Positions 35,744 to 44,817 of a stretch of DNA of 64,000 bases are shown piece after piece. The notes under the pieces were generated by a model. It was not told the origin of the DNA, did not search any database, and was given only the letters and a program-made list of their open reading frames with translations. Position 1 is the stretch's first letter. The number at the start of each line of letters is the position of its first letter. Origin of the DNA: Salipaludibacillus sp047795645 (GTDB taxonomy: Bacteria; Bacillota; Bacilli; Bacillales; Salisediminibacteriaceae); assembly GCF_047795645.1 (NCBI RefSeq), contig NZ_CP181045.1:4836001-4900000 (forward strand), written 5' to 3'. The translations under genes and the position numbers were made by a program.

Positions 35744-36432
35744 CCGTATATCACTCCTAAAATCATCACAGATAGGATCGGTCCAATAGAAGCGAGCGCA
35801 ACAAGACCAAATCCATCACTTGATGACGATTTTCCACGCAACACAGAAGAAACACCGACACCTAAGGCAAGAATGAATGGGACTGTCATCGGTCCTGTAG
35901 TGACCCCGCCAGCGTCAAATGAGATGGGTATATACGTTTCAGGTGTAAACATTGCTAATGTGAACACAACTCCGTAACTTACAAGTAGAATATATTTTAA
36001 AGGAATATTAAAAAGTGTTCTAGCCATCGCAACAGCGACAAAGAATCCAACTCCCATTGCTACTGCATAGATAAGCACGAGATTTGATATTTCACCTTCA
36101 GAAACTTGGTCAATTTGTGAAGCTAAAACACGGACATCAGGTTCAGCAATTGTGACGACAATTCCTAACACAAATCCAACGGCAATAATAAGCCAAGGTT
36201 TCTTTGTTTTCGGTAAAGCAGAACCGATCATTTCACCAATAGGTAATAAACCAATATGTACACCTACTAAAAATAAAAAAAGTCCAAACCCCACCATAAC
36301 AACACCAGCTAAAAAGCGAAAAAAAGTTTCCGGTGGAAGGCCAATAACTGTGTATTGGAGAATAATAATTAGTATCGCCATCGGCAGGATGGCCATGACA
36401 ACTTCCTTTAGTTGCTCAATGATATCTCTCAT
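35740..36432 (-). CDS. DUF1538 membrane protein (first half-subunit)
   Basis: A 230-residue membrane protein, first gene of the operon, with about seven membrane helices. Homologous blocks: VTIAEPDVRVL (93-103) and FDAGGVTTGPMT (172-183). The start ATG has AAGGAGG 7 nt upstream; its stop overlaps the next start by 4 bases (ATGA). With the next product it probably forms a pseudo-symmetric heterodimer. No experimental function known to me. Confidence 0.83.
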   Translation of the reverse strand: MRDIIEQLKEVVMAILPMAILIIILQYTVIGLPPETFFRFLAGVVMVGFGLFLFLVGVHIGLLPIGEMIGSALPKTKKPWLIIAVGFVLGIVVTIAEPDVRVLASQIDQVSEGEISNLVLIYAVAMGVGFFVAVAMARTLFNIPLKYILLVSYGVVFTLAMFTPETYIPISFDAGGVTTGPMTVPFILALGVGVSSVLRGKSSSSDGFGLVALASIGPILSVMILGVIYG

Positions 36433-36751
36433 TGGATTCCTCCTTATTTAAATAAGTGAATAGGGTTTTATGCTAATAATAACGACTAATATTCTCTACC
36501 CTAAAATACCTAAATATACGCACATAATCAAGTAATTTGAATATTTAAATAATATTTAATTTAGGATAGTTTTTCCTCACTTGTATAAGAGATGACCTTT
36601 TTCATTTATACAAAATAATCCCTAATCGGTTATAATCATTATAACAATTAGGGATTTTTGATGTTATAAGTTATGTTTTAATTGAATAGATTGAGATAGA
36701 TTTAGAAGTAAATAACGATTTTTTTCAATGGAGTTATATGTTGTCGATGTT
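36433..36751. other. Spacer before the DUF1538 operon
   Basis: Promoter region of the DUF1538 operon (36433-36600), AT-rich with no recognised operator, then a long inverted repeat (separate entry), then the 3' flank of the YfmJ-type gene. Confidence 0.5.
36617..36656 (-). terminator. Long inverted repeat downstream of the yfmJ-type gene
   Basis: AATCCCTAAT, two bases, GTTATAAT / ATTATAAC, one base, ATTAGGGATT: 18 paired bases in 40, T-rich on both flanks. Best read as a bidirectional terminator for the yfmJ-type gene; an operator for the DUF1538 operon is also possible. Confidence 0.65.
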
Positions 36752-37753
36752 TTACACTTTGACTAATAGTTTCCCTATGTTATTGCCTTCAAAAAGATCG
36801 AGAAATGCCTCCGGGATATTGTCAAAGCCTTCCTTAATGGTTTCTTCATACTTTAGTTTGTCTTCCTGAAGCCATTTAGCAAGTGCTTCAGAACCTTCGG
36901 CGAATCGGTCCGCAAAATCGCCTAATGTAAAGCCTTGCATTAAAACACTTTTCTTAATCAGTGTAGTTTGAATACGTGGTCCAATATCTCCCGATTCAAG
37001 ATTATAACTTGATATCGCCCCACAAATACATATTCGTGCATATTTATTTAAATTTGCATGCACCGTATCAGAGATTACACCACCAACATTATCAAAATAC
37101 ACATCAACTCCATTCGGACATGCTTTTGCAATATCCTCTTGCAGATTAGATGTAGTCTTATAGTTGATAGCTTCATCAAAGTGCAATTTTTCTTTTAAGT
37201 ATTGTTTTTTTTCATCAGTACCTGCGATGCCAACAACACGTGCCCCTTTTATTTTTGCAATTTGTCCGACAACGGAACCAACAGCGCCAGCAGCTCCAGA
37301 GATAACAACCGTTTCACCTTCTTTTGGTTTACCAATGTCAAGCAACCCAAAATATGCAGTTAATCCAGTCATTCCTAAAAGACCTAAGTGAGTAGAGATC
37401 GGCGCAATATTTTTGTCTATTTTTCTAACTTCATCTTCCTTCGCTGTATAATAGCTTTGCCATCCATAACTACCTATGACAATATCACCTTGCTCAAACT
37501 GACTTGATTCCGATTCGATGACTTCACCGATTGATCCACCGCCAAGTACATCATTTAATTTATAAGGGGGGACATACGAAGGAGCATCAATCATTCTTCC
37601 ACGCATATATGGATCAACTGATACATAGATTGTGCGAATCAATATTTCTCCTTTTCTTGGTTTTTCGATTTCTGTTTCTGCAAATTTAAATGTATCTTTA
37701 TCAGGCATACCCTCCGGTCGTTTCGCTAATAGAATTTGTTTGTTTATACTCAT
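36752..37753 (-). CDS. NADP-dependent MDR oxidoreductase (YfmJ/CurA-like)
   Basis: Medium-chain dehydrogenase/reductase without zinc, of the leukotriene B4 12-hydroxydehydrogenase group, 333 residues. N-terminal segment YVSVDPYMRGRM (about 48-59), nucleotide-binding GAAGAVGSVVGQIAK (about 155-169) and YFDNVGGVISD are typical. These reduce alpha,beta-unsaturated aldehydes and ketones, including lipid-derived ones. Start follows GGAGGGATTTTT. Substrate unknown; likely stress related. Confidence 0.92.
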   Translation of the reverse strand: MSINKQILLAKRPEGMPDKDTFKFAETEIEKPRKGEILIRTIYVSVDPYMRGRMIDAPSYVPPYKLNDVLGGGSIGEVIESESSQFEQGDIVIGSYGWQSYYTAKEDEVRKIDKNIAPISTHLGLLGMTGLTAYFGLLDIGKPKEGETVVISGAAGAVGSVVGQIAKIKGARVVGIAGTDEKKQYLKEKLHFDEAINYKTTSNLQEDIAKACPNGVDVYFDNVGGVISDTVHANLNKYARICICGAISSYNLESGDIGPRIQTTLIKKSVLMQGFTLGDFADRFAEGSEALAKWLQEDKLKYEETIKEGFDNIPEAFLDLFEGNNIGKLLVKV

Positions 37754-37939
37754 AAAAATCCCTCCATAATTACTTAAAATATCTATTGTTACTTACATTA
37801 ACATAAAGAAATAACAGACAATAGATTTTTGCTTACTGGGATAACTACTAGCACACTTTTAAATATTTTGAATATTAAAATAATAAAGGGTATACTATAA
37901 GTATTAATCATCTGAATTTTGACAGGAAGAGGGGATCAC

Positions 37940-38080
37940 ATGGCGATTATTTACATTTGTAAGCATTGCAATGGGGTCGGACGTGTGGACAGTAAACTTT
38001 GGTTTGTGACGAAGAAAGTTCCTTGTGGCTTTTGTGCGGGGAAAGGGAAAAAGAAATATGTGAAAAAGAAAGTTGTCTGA
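37940..38080 (+). CDS. 46-residue zinc-ribbon peptide, CxxCxGxG type
   Basis: Short protein with two zinc knuckles: C7-x2-C10-N-G-V-G and C29-x2-C32-A-G-K-G, then a very basic tail (GKKKYVKKKVV). The pair recalls the DnaJ zinc finger and the B. subtilis anti-TRAP protein AT, which has the same CxxCxGKG spacing. ATG 37940 has AAGAGGGGA 6 nt upstream. Overlooked easily because of its size. Role unknown; an RNA- or protein-binding regulator is possible. Confidence 0.7.
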   Translation: MAIIYICKHCNGVGRVDSKLWFVTKKVPCGFCAGKGKKKYVKKKVV

Positions 38081-38127
38081 GGTAGTGCAGAAGTATTTAA
38101 ATTATCGGCTCTGATTTATTTTAAAGG

Positions 38128-38171
38128 AAAACAAGCTTGAATAAAAGAGTTCTCTCATTCAAGCTTGTTTT
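38128..38171 (-). terminator. Bidirectional terminator after prfC
   Basis: Perfect 15-bp stem AAAACAAGCTTGAAT / ATTCAAGCTTGTTTT (38128-38142, 38157-38171); serves prfC on the minus strand and the zinc peptide gene on the plus strand. Confidence 0.9.
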
Positions 38172-38182
38172 GTTTCGTTTGA

Positions 38183-39727
38183 TTATTCGAGTATTTCCCA
38201 ACCAGAAGATAATTCTATATCTGGTTGCTTGTCTTGAAACCATCTTAATGCAAATTCATTTTGAAAGAGGAGAACTTGACGACCCTGTTGGTCATTAACT
38301 AGCATCTTTCGGCTATCTGTCATATCTTCGGTAACTTTTCCCTTTGTTATCCATCTAGCTAACTCATGAGTCATATGATGAAACTCGATGTCGACTTTGT
38401 ATTCGTGTTTCATTCGATATTCAAATACTTGGAACTGTAATTCACCGACAGCGCCAATGATATAGTCCTCGAAGTATGGAGTTTTATATAATTGAATCGT
38501 TCCTTCTTGGACAAGCTGTTCAATCCCTTTATGATATTGCTTGTGCTTCATAGCATTCTTAGCGGTAACTTTAGCAAATTTTTCAGGAGGGAATTGAGGC
38601 ATTTCCTCATATTGAATTCGCTCATTACCACTTACGATAGTATCGCCTACTTTGAAATTTCCAGAGTCATAAAGTCCTACAATATCTCCAGGCATTGCTT
38701 TTTCAACTGTTTCTGTGTGAGAGGCAAAAAAGGAATGAGATTGATTTAACTTCATTTTCTTTCCTGATCGTGAAAGAGTTACTTCCATACCTCTTTCGAA
38801 ATGGCCTGAGCAAACACGCAAAAAGGCAATTCTGTCACGATGGTTAGGGTTCATATTTGCTTGAATTTTAAAGATAAATCCAGAAAAATCTTTACTAGTG
38901 GTTGCTACTAACTCTCCTGACGCTTTTCTTGGTTGTGGTTCTGCGGCATATTTCACAAATTGATCAAGAAATGATTGAACTCCAAAATTCGATAGGGCAC
39001 TTCCAAAAAATACAGGGGTTAATGAGCCATTGTGTACCTTTTCCATCGTAAAATCATTTCCTGCTTCTTCTAAAAGACTGATTTCTTCTTCAAGAGTTTC
39101 TCGCTCGTAATCTTCAAGGGAAGTGTCTTGTTTATAGGGGATAATTTGACGATCATGTGATTCATCATAAATTTCCACTGTCTCGTCTGGAATACTGTAA
39201 ATTCCTTTTAGCCTTTTTCCCATGCCAATCGGCCAATTCATAGGGAAAGTTTCCATCTCAAGCGTTTCTTCAATTTCCGCAAGAAGATCTAACGGTTCTT
39301 TTCCTTCACGATCTAATTTATTTATAAATGTTAAGATAGGAATGCCACGCATACGGCATACTTTAAATAATTTGAGTGTTTGTGCCTCAATACCTTTTAC
39401 ACAGTCAATGACCATGACGGCTGTGTCAACGGCTGTCAGCGTACGATAAGTATCTTCACTAAAATCTTGGTGACCAGGAGTATCGAGGATGTTAATTTGA
39501 ATATCATCATAAAGCAATTGCATGACACTAGAAGTGACTGAAATTCCGCGTTGTTTTTCAATATCCATCCAGTCTGAAGTAGCAAATTTTCCTGACTTTT
39601 TTGCTTTGACGGTTCCAGCGCTACGAATTCCCCCGCCGAGGAGAAGGACTTTTTCTGTGAGTGTTGTTTTTCCGGCATCTGGATGAGAAATAATTGCAAA
39701 TGTGCGTCTCGGTGTTTCAGTAGACAT
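38183..39727 (-). CDS. prfC: Peptide chain release factor 3
   Basis: Translational GTPase that recycles class I release factors after termination, 514 residues. GTPase boxes: G1 SHPDAGKTTLTE (about 15-26), G2/G3 with DTPGHQDFSEDT, G4 NKLD (FINKLDREGKEP). Start ATG 39727 has AAAGGG 8 nt upstream and is preferred to the ATG two codons earlier. Single-gene unit. Confidence 0.96.
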   Translation of the reverse strand: MSTETPRRTFAIISHPDAGKTTLTEKVLLLGGGIRSAGTVKAKKSGKFATSDWMDIEKQRGISVTSSVMQLLYDDIQINILDTPGHQDFSEDTYRTLTAVDTAVMVIDCVKGIEAQTLKLFKVCRMRGIPILTFINKLDREGKEPLDLLAEIEETLEMETFPMNWPIGMGKRLKGIYSIPDETVEIYDESHDRQIIPYKQDTSLEDYERETLEEEISLLEEAGNDFTMEKVHNGSLTPVFFGSALSNFGVQSFLDQFVKYAAEPQPRKASGELVATTSKDFSGFIFKIQANMNPNHRDRIAFLRVCSGHFERGMEVTLSRSGKKMKLNQSHSFFASHTETVEKAMPGDIVGLYDSGNFKVGDTIVSGNERIQYEEMPQFPPEKFAKVTAKNAMKHKQYHKGIEQLVQEGTIQLYKTPYFEDYIIGAVGELQFQVFEYRMKHEYKVDIEFHHMTHELARWITKGKVTEDMTDSRKMLVNDQQGRQVLLFQNEFALRWFQDKQPDIELSSGWEILE

Positions 39728-39896
39728 ATACATAACCCTTTCTATAATAAAAAATAAAATATGCTAATTATCATATTAATAAATGTTGGCTTCAATATTC
39801 TATTATAAACAAAATAACGTCAAGAAGCACACTTTCTTTTTATTTGCTCTCGGACAAACGAAGAAATAACGAGTTGTCGTTTATAAAACTCGTAAG

Positions 39897-39938
39897 AAAA
39901 AGCCAACGATTCCTTACCTAAGGTAATCGTTGGCTTTT
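39897..39938 (-). terminator. Terminator of the ilv-leu operon
   Basis: Perfect 14-bp stem AAAAGCCAACGATT / AATCGTTGGCTTTT followed on the minus strand by TCTT; ends the leuD message. Confidence 0.92.
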
Positions 39939-39951
39939 CTATTGATTTTTC

Positions 39952-40536
39952 TTAGTCTCTTGCTTGTTCGAACTGTGTAATTTTATCCTCTTGAGTAAGA
40001 GTAACGGCAATTTCATCCCAACCGTTTAAAAGCATCTCTCTCAAGTAGTTAATTATTTCAAACTGAGCCTCGAAGCCAGCATCATCATACACAACTTGCT
40101 TTTCCAAATCTACTGATAAATTATAAGTTGAACCTTCAGCTTTTTTAACTAATTCAGCAATTTGTTGTTCAGATAATTGGATAGGCAAAATGCCATTTTT
40201 TACACAATTGTTGTAAAAAATATCTGCAAAACTTGATGCAATAATTACTTTGAAGCCAAAATCTTGCAGAGCCCAAGGTGCGTGTTCTCTAGATGATCCA
40301 CAGCCGAAATTTTCACCGGAAACAAGAATAGATGCTCCGTCATATTTATGATCATTTAATGAAAAGTCTTTTCGTTCCGTTCCGTCGTCATTATACCGCC
40401 AGTTATAAAATAAAAATTGACCGAATCCTTGGCGTTCAATGCGTTTTAAAAATTGTTTAGGAATAAGTTGATCTGTGTCTATATTTGATCGATTGATTGG
40501 ATAAACAAGACCAGTATGTTGACGAATTGGTTCCAT
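39952..40536 (-). CDS. leuD: 3-isopropylmalate dehydratase small subunit
   Basis: Swivel subunit of isopropylmalate isomerase, which with LeuC converts 2- to 3-isopropylmalate. 194 residues. DTDQLIPKQFLK and the GCGSSREHAPWAL loop (about 76-88) are diagnostic. Last gene of the operon, 29 bases after leuC. Confidence 0.97.
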   Translation of the reverse strand: MEPIRQHTGLVYPINRSNIDTDQLIPKQFLKRIERQGFGQFLFYNWRYNDDGTERKDFSLNDHKYDGASILVSGENFGCGSSREHAPWALQDFGFKVIIASSFADIFYNNCVKNGILPIQLSEQQIAELVKKAEGSTYNLSVDLEKQVVYDDAGFEAQFEIINYLREMLLNGWDEIAVTLTQEDKITQFEQARD

Positions 40537-40565
40537 CGTATTTGCCTCCTTTAAATACTATATGT

Positions 40566-41981
40566 TTATACGGTTGCGGCTAAAAAGTTTCGCACGTCTA
40601 CAAATCTACCTTCAATAGCAGCTGCTGCAGCCATTTCTGGGCTTACTAAGTGCGTTCGGGCGCCATTACCTTGACGACCTTCAAAGTTCCTGTTTGAAGT
40701 GGATGCACATCGTTCACCTGATGGTACGATATCGTCATTCATAGCAAGGCACATACTACATCCCGCTTCTCTCCACTCAAATCCAGCCTCGGTAAATATT
40801 TTATCAAGTCCTTCTGATTCAGCTACTAGCTTAACAGATTGTGAACCGGGTACGACCATAGCATGCACAGAAGAATGTACTTTTTTCCCTTCAACAATTT
40901 TTGCAGCTCTTCGAAGATCACTTATTCGCGAGTTTGTACAGGATCCAATGAAGACATGGTCAATTGTTACAGAAGATATTGGTTTATTAGCTTCAAGCCC
41001 CATATATTCTAGTGCGCGTTCAATTTCTTCTTTTTCAGCATCTGAATCTGCGGACTCAGGCGCTGGGATATTTGCTCCAACAGGGATACACATGCTAGGG
41101 TTTGTACCCCAAGTTACTTGTGGTTCGACTTCATTAGCGTTAATTTCGACTGAAGCGTCATAAGCAGCACCTGGATCAGTTGCAAGTGACGACCAGTCTG
41201 CTACAGCTTTGTCAAAATCATTACCTTTAGGAACGTGTCGTTTTCCTTTTAAGTAGTTAAATGTCGTTTCGTCAGGACTAATTAATCCTGCACGAGCACC
41301 AGCTTCAATAGACATATTACAAACAGTCATTCGTTCTTCCATTGTAAGGTTTCGAATCGCTTCACCTGTATACTCGAGAACATAACCGGTACCGAATCGT
41401 ACGCCGAATTTACCGATGATCGCTAGTATTAAATCTTTTGCAGTAATAGCAGGGCTTAATTTCCCATTTACTTTAACCTCCATCGTTTTTGGAGGTGCTT
41501 GCGAAAGTGTTTGCGTTGCTAGAACGTGCTCAACTTCACTAGTTCCAATTCCGAATGCAAGTGCCCCAAACGCACCATGAGTTGACGTATGACTATCGCC
41601 ACATACGATCGTTTTTCCCGGGTGAGTCAATCCTAATTCAGGTCCAATAACATGAACAATTCCTTGATCGGGATGGTCAATATCTGCTAATGGGATGTTA
41701 AATTCTTTACAGTTTTCTTGTAGTTTTTCCATCTGAATTTTAGATACTGGATCGTTAATAATATGTCTAGCAATCGTAGGGACGTTGTGATCCATCGTTG
41801 CAAATGTTCGGTCAGGCCTTCTTACTTTTCGGCCTTTCATGCGTAGACCTTCAAATGCTTGTGGGGAAGTGACTTCATGAACGAGTTGCAAGTCAATATA
41901 AATTAAATCAGGCTTATTTTCTTCTTGAAGGACAACGTGACGGTCCCAAATCTTATCAACAATTGTTTGTGGTTTTCCCAT
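40566..41981 (-). CDS. leuC: 3-isopropylmalate dehydratase large subunit
   Basis: Aconitase-family subunit with a 4Fe-4S cluster. 471 residues from ATG 41981, which has AAAGGAGTG 8 nt upstream (an extended frame to 42008 lacks a site and runs into a hairpin). Cluster ligands sit in GSCTNSRISDL and AGCSMCLAMN; GDSHTSTHGAFGALAFGIG is also typical. It is separated from leuB by a 179-base spacer holding the 101-bp repeat. Confidence 0.97.
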   Translation of the reverse strand: MGKPQTIVDKIWDRHVVLQEENKPDLIYIDLQLVHEVTSPQAFEGLRMKGRKVRRPDRTFATMDHNVPTIARHIINDPVSKIQMEKLQENCKEFNIPLADIDHPDQGIVHVIGPELGLTHPGKTIVCGDSHTSTHGAFGALAFGIGTSEVEHVLATQTLSQAPPKTMEVKVNGKLSPAITAKDLILAIIGKFGVRFGTGYVLEYTGEAIRNLTMEERMTVCNMSIEAGARAGLISPDETTFNYLKGKRHVPKGNDFDKAVADWSSLATDPGAAYDASVEINANEVEPQVTWGTNPSMCIPVGANIPAPESADSDAEKEEIERALEYMGLEANKPISSVTIDHVFIGSCTNSRISDLRRAAKIVEGKKVHSSVHAMVVPGSQSVKLVAESEGLDKIFTEAGFEWREAGCSMCLAMNDDIVPSGERCASTSNRNFEGRQGNGARTHLVSPEMAAAAAIEGRFVDVRNFLAATV

Positions 41982-42002
41982 GTTGGTCACTCCTTTGAGG
42001 TA

Positions 42003-42029
42003 TAGCACCTACTTAAACAGTAGGTGCTA
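42003..42029 (-). terminator. Perfect hairpin before leuC
   Basis: 11-bp stem TAGCACCTACT / AGTAGGTGCTA with a 5-nt loop, about 10 bases upstream of the leuC ribosome site. No T-run; may be a processing or attenuation signal within the operon. Confidence 0.5.
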
Positions 42030-42038
42030 CTGATTTTG

Positions 42039-42139
42039 TTATACTTTAAGAATATTTAACTTCGATAAAGGATTAAAGTATAAGATAAACTAAGGCTTTC
42101 GCCATGAAGGACTTGGTGACAAGCCAAGTTTATCTAATA
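42039..42139 (+). repeat. 101-bp structured dispersed repeat, copy 2
   Basis: 96 of 101 bases identical to 7320-7420. The left arm is a perfect 11-bp inverted repeat TTATACTTTAA / TTAAAGTATAA; the right arm AGATAAACT...AGTTTATCT is perfect here. The one change inside TGGCGA to TGGTGA still allows a G-T pair. It lies between leuB and leuC, inside the operon. Confidence 0.85.
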
Positions 42140-42160
42140 AAAAAATATTTGTAATAGTTG

Positions 42161-43252
42161 TTAATTGCTTTTGGCCGTGCTAGTGGATTTAATAAAGTCC
42201 ACGATAAGTTGTGTCATTTTTTCTGTGTTGACTTTTTTTCCATCAACGATGTTCAAGTCGGCTGTATGATAGCCTTGGTTGAGTACATTATGAACAGCTG
42301 ATTCAACTAAGAGAGCTTCTTTTTCCATGTGGAAAGAATGACGCAGCATAAGTGCAGCTGAAAGAATCATTGCTAGTGGGTTAGCAACACCTTGACCTGC
42401 GATATCAGGTGCGGAACCATGTACGGGTTCGTATAATCCGAAGCTATCTTGTCTAACACTTGCGGAAGGGAGCATCCCTAATGAACCAGTTAAAACTGAA
42501 GCCTCATCGCTTAAAATATCACCAAACATATTTTCCGTAACGATAACGTCAAAGGAAGTAGGAGCAGTAACGAGCTTCATTGCTGTTGCGTCTACGAGCA
42601 TATGGTCTACAGTCACATCCGGATAGTCGGATTTCTTTTCCTCAACAACCTCACGCCACAGTTTACTAGACTCTAATACATTTGCTTTATCAACAGAAGT
42701 AAGGTGCTTACGGCGAATCTGTGCTGCTTGGAATCCTTTTTCAACAATTCGTTCGATTTCAGAACGGTCATAAGCGAGAGTATCTACGACAGACTGACCA
42801 TCGTTTCGTCGTTCACTAGGTGTTCCAAAGTAAAGGCCGCCAGTGAGTTCTCGTACGATAAGCAAATCGCTGCCTTTAACAACTTCTTCTTTTAACGGTG
42901 ACGCATGTAGTAAATTATCGAACCCTTGAATAGGACGCAAGTTGGCAAATAAACCTAGTGATTTGCGAATTCCTAACAATCCTTTTTCAGGGCGTAGATG
43001 AGAAGGATTTTGATCCCATTTAGGTCCACCAACGGCTCCTAGTAAAACCGCATCTGCTTCATGACATGCTTTGGTAGTCTCATCAGGTAATGGGGTACCA
43101 TGATCATCTATAGCTGTACCTCCAATGGAGTGTGTTTCATAAGTGAATGAATGCTGAAATTCTTCTGTTAAAGCATCAAGAACGAGTTTGGCAGATTGAA
43201 CAACTTCTTGGCCAATGCCATCCCCCGGTAAAAGAACAATTTTCTTTTCCAT
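42161..43252 (-). CDS. leuB: 3-isopropylmalate dehydrogenase
   Basis: NAD-dependent oxidative decarboxylation to 2-oxoisocaproate, the last leucine-specific precursor step. 363 residues. Markers: LLPGDGIGQEVVQSA, RELTGGLYFG, VTENMFGDILSDEASVLTGS and EPVHGSAPDIAGQ. Start follows GGAGG. Tightly linked to leuA (11-base gap). Confidence 0.97.
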   Translation of the reverse strand: MEKKIVLLPGDGIGQEVVQSAKLVLDALTEEFQHSFTYETHSIGGTAIDDHGTPLPDETTKACHEADAVLLGAVGGPKWDQNPSHLRPEKGLLGIRKSLGLFANLRPIQGFDNLLHASPLKEEVVKGSDLLIVRELTGGLYFGTPSERRNDGQSVVDTLAYDRSEIERIVEKGFQAAQIRRKHLTSVDKANVLESSKLWREVVEEKKSDYPDVTVDHMLVDATAMKLVTAPTSFDVIVTENMFGDILSDEASVLTGSLGMLPSASVRQDSFGLYEPVHGSAPDIAGQGVANPLAMILSAALMLRHSFHMEKEALLVESAVHNVLNQGYHTADLNIVDGKKVNTEKMTQLIVDFIKSTSTAKSN

Positions 43253-43263
43253 TGTAAACCTCC

Positions 43264-44817
43264 TTAATTCGATTGAGCTTGAATCACTTTATCTTTAATT
43301 GGTTCTTTATGGTAAAAAGCACGATTAACTGCATTTAAGAAGGCTTTCGCTGATGCTTCTAACACATCTTGTGACGAACCACGACCATTGACTGAAATGC
43401 CGTCAACTGTCATTTTTACATTTGCTTGCGCTAAGGCATCTCGTCCACGTCCAACCGAACTTAATTGATAATCAGATAATTGAATTTTTTCTTGAATCAT
43501 ACAGTCTAATGTGTTGAAAAGGGCTTCTACACTACCTTGTCCCGTAGAGGCTGTTTCCAGCTTTGTGCCATCAGGGGCAACCAAAGCTACGGTTGCAGTA
43601 GGAAGATTTGATGTGCCGTACTGAACTTGGAAAGCTTTCAATACATACTTCTTTACTTCATCTGAGTCCGTTTGAATTTCTGTTAAAATTGTAAATAAGT
43701 CCTCATCAGTTACTTCTTTTTTTCGATCCGTGAGCAATTTAAACGAAGTGAAAGCTTCTAACAATTTATCTTTAGATAATTCATAACCTAATTGTTTTAC
43801 TTTGTCGTTAAAAGCATGTTTGCCAGAATGTTTTCCCATGACTAAATTGTTAGATTTCACACCAACCAATTCAGGTGTAATAATTTCATAAGTGGAAGCG
43901 TTCTTCAACACACCATCTTGATGAATGCCTGATTCATGGGCAAAGGCATTTTGTCCGACAACTGCTTTGTTTCGGGGAACCGCCATTCCAGTTAAATTAC
44001 TAACAAGATCACTGGTGCGTTTGATTTCATTTAAAACTAAGTTTGTTTTGTAGGGATAAATGTCTTTGCGAATCGTTAATGCAACGGCGATTTCTTCCAA
44101 AGCTGCGTTTCCAGCACGTTCACCGATACCATTAATCGTTCCTTCCACTTGATTTGCACCATTTTCAATAGCGGCTAAAGAATTAGCAACAGCCATTCCT
44201 AAGTCGTCATGACAATGAGCGGACAAAGTAACTTTATCAATATTAGGAACATTTTCGCGGACATATTTGAATAATTGACCATATTCCGCTGGTGTAGTGT
44301 ATCCAACAGTATCAGGTAGATTGATAACGGTTGCACCTGCATCTATCACTTTTTCAATCATTCTTACAAGAAAGTCTAAGTCTGATCGAGAGGCGTCTTC
44401 TGCTGACCACTCTACTTTTGGAAATTTTGTTCTTGCATAACGTACCATTTCTACGCCTAGATCTAATACTTCTTCCGGTGTCTTTTTTAATTTGTGTGTC
44501 ATATGAATAGGGGAGGTAGCTAGAAAGATGTGAAGCATCGGATCGACGCCTTCTTTTAATGCTTCCCAAGCTGTATCAATATCGGACTTTTTTGCTCGGG
44601 CTAATCCAGCAATCGAAACGCCTCGTACTTTCCGAGCAATTTCTCTAACACCTTCAAAGTCGCCTTGTGAGGAAGCAGGGAATCCTGCTTCCATCACATC
44701 GACGCCAAATCGTTCTAGTTGTTTTGCAATTTCAAGTTTCTCTAATTGATTCAAGTTTACGCCTGGGGATTGCTCACCATCTCGAAGGGTGGTGTCAAAG
44801 ACGTTAACGTGAGCCAT
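43264..44817 (-). CDS. leuA: 2-isopropylmalate synthase
   Basis: Condenses 2-oxoisovalerate with acetyl-CoA, committing carbon to leucine. 517 residues with an N-terminal TIM barrel (FDTTLRDGEQSPGVNL near the start; HCHDDLGMAVANSLAA) and a C-terminal leucine-binding regulatory domain (from about residue 390, with VQYGTSNLPTATV and SVGRGRDALAQANVK). Its start overlaps the end of ilvC by 14 bases. Confidence 0.97.
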   Translation of the reverse strand: MAHVNVFDTTLRDGEQSPGVNLNQLEKLEIAKQLERFGVDVMEAGFPASSQGDFEGVREIARKVRGVSIAGLARAKKSDIDTAWEALKEGVDPMLHIFLATSPIHMTHKLKKTPEEVLDLGVEMVRYARTKFPKVEWSAEDASRSDLDFLVRMIEKVIDAGATVINLPDTVGYTTPAEYGQLFKYVRENVPNIDKVTLSAHCHDDLGMAVANSLAAIENGANQVEGTINGIGERAGNAALEEIAVALTIRKDIYPYKTNLVLNEIKRTSDLVSNLTGMAVPRNKAVVGQNAFAHESGIHQDGVLKNASTYEIITPELVGVKSNNLVMGKHSGKHAFNDKVKQLGYELSKDKLLEAFTSFKLLTDRKKEVTDEDLFTILTEIQTDSDEVKKYVLKAFQVQYGTSNLPTATVALVAPDGTKLETASTGQGSVEALFNTLDCMIQEKIQLSDYQLSSVGRGRDALAQANVKMTVDGISVNGRGSSQDVLEASAKAFLNAVNRAFYHKEPIKDKVIQAQSN

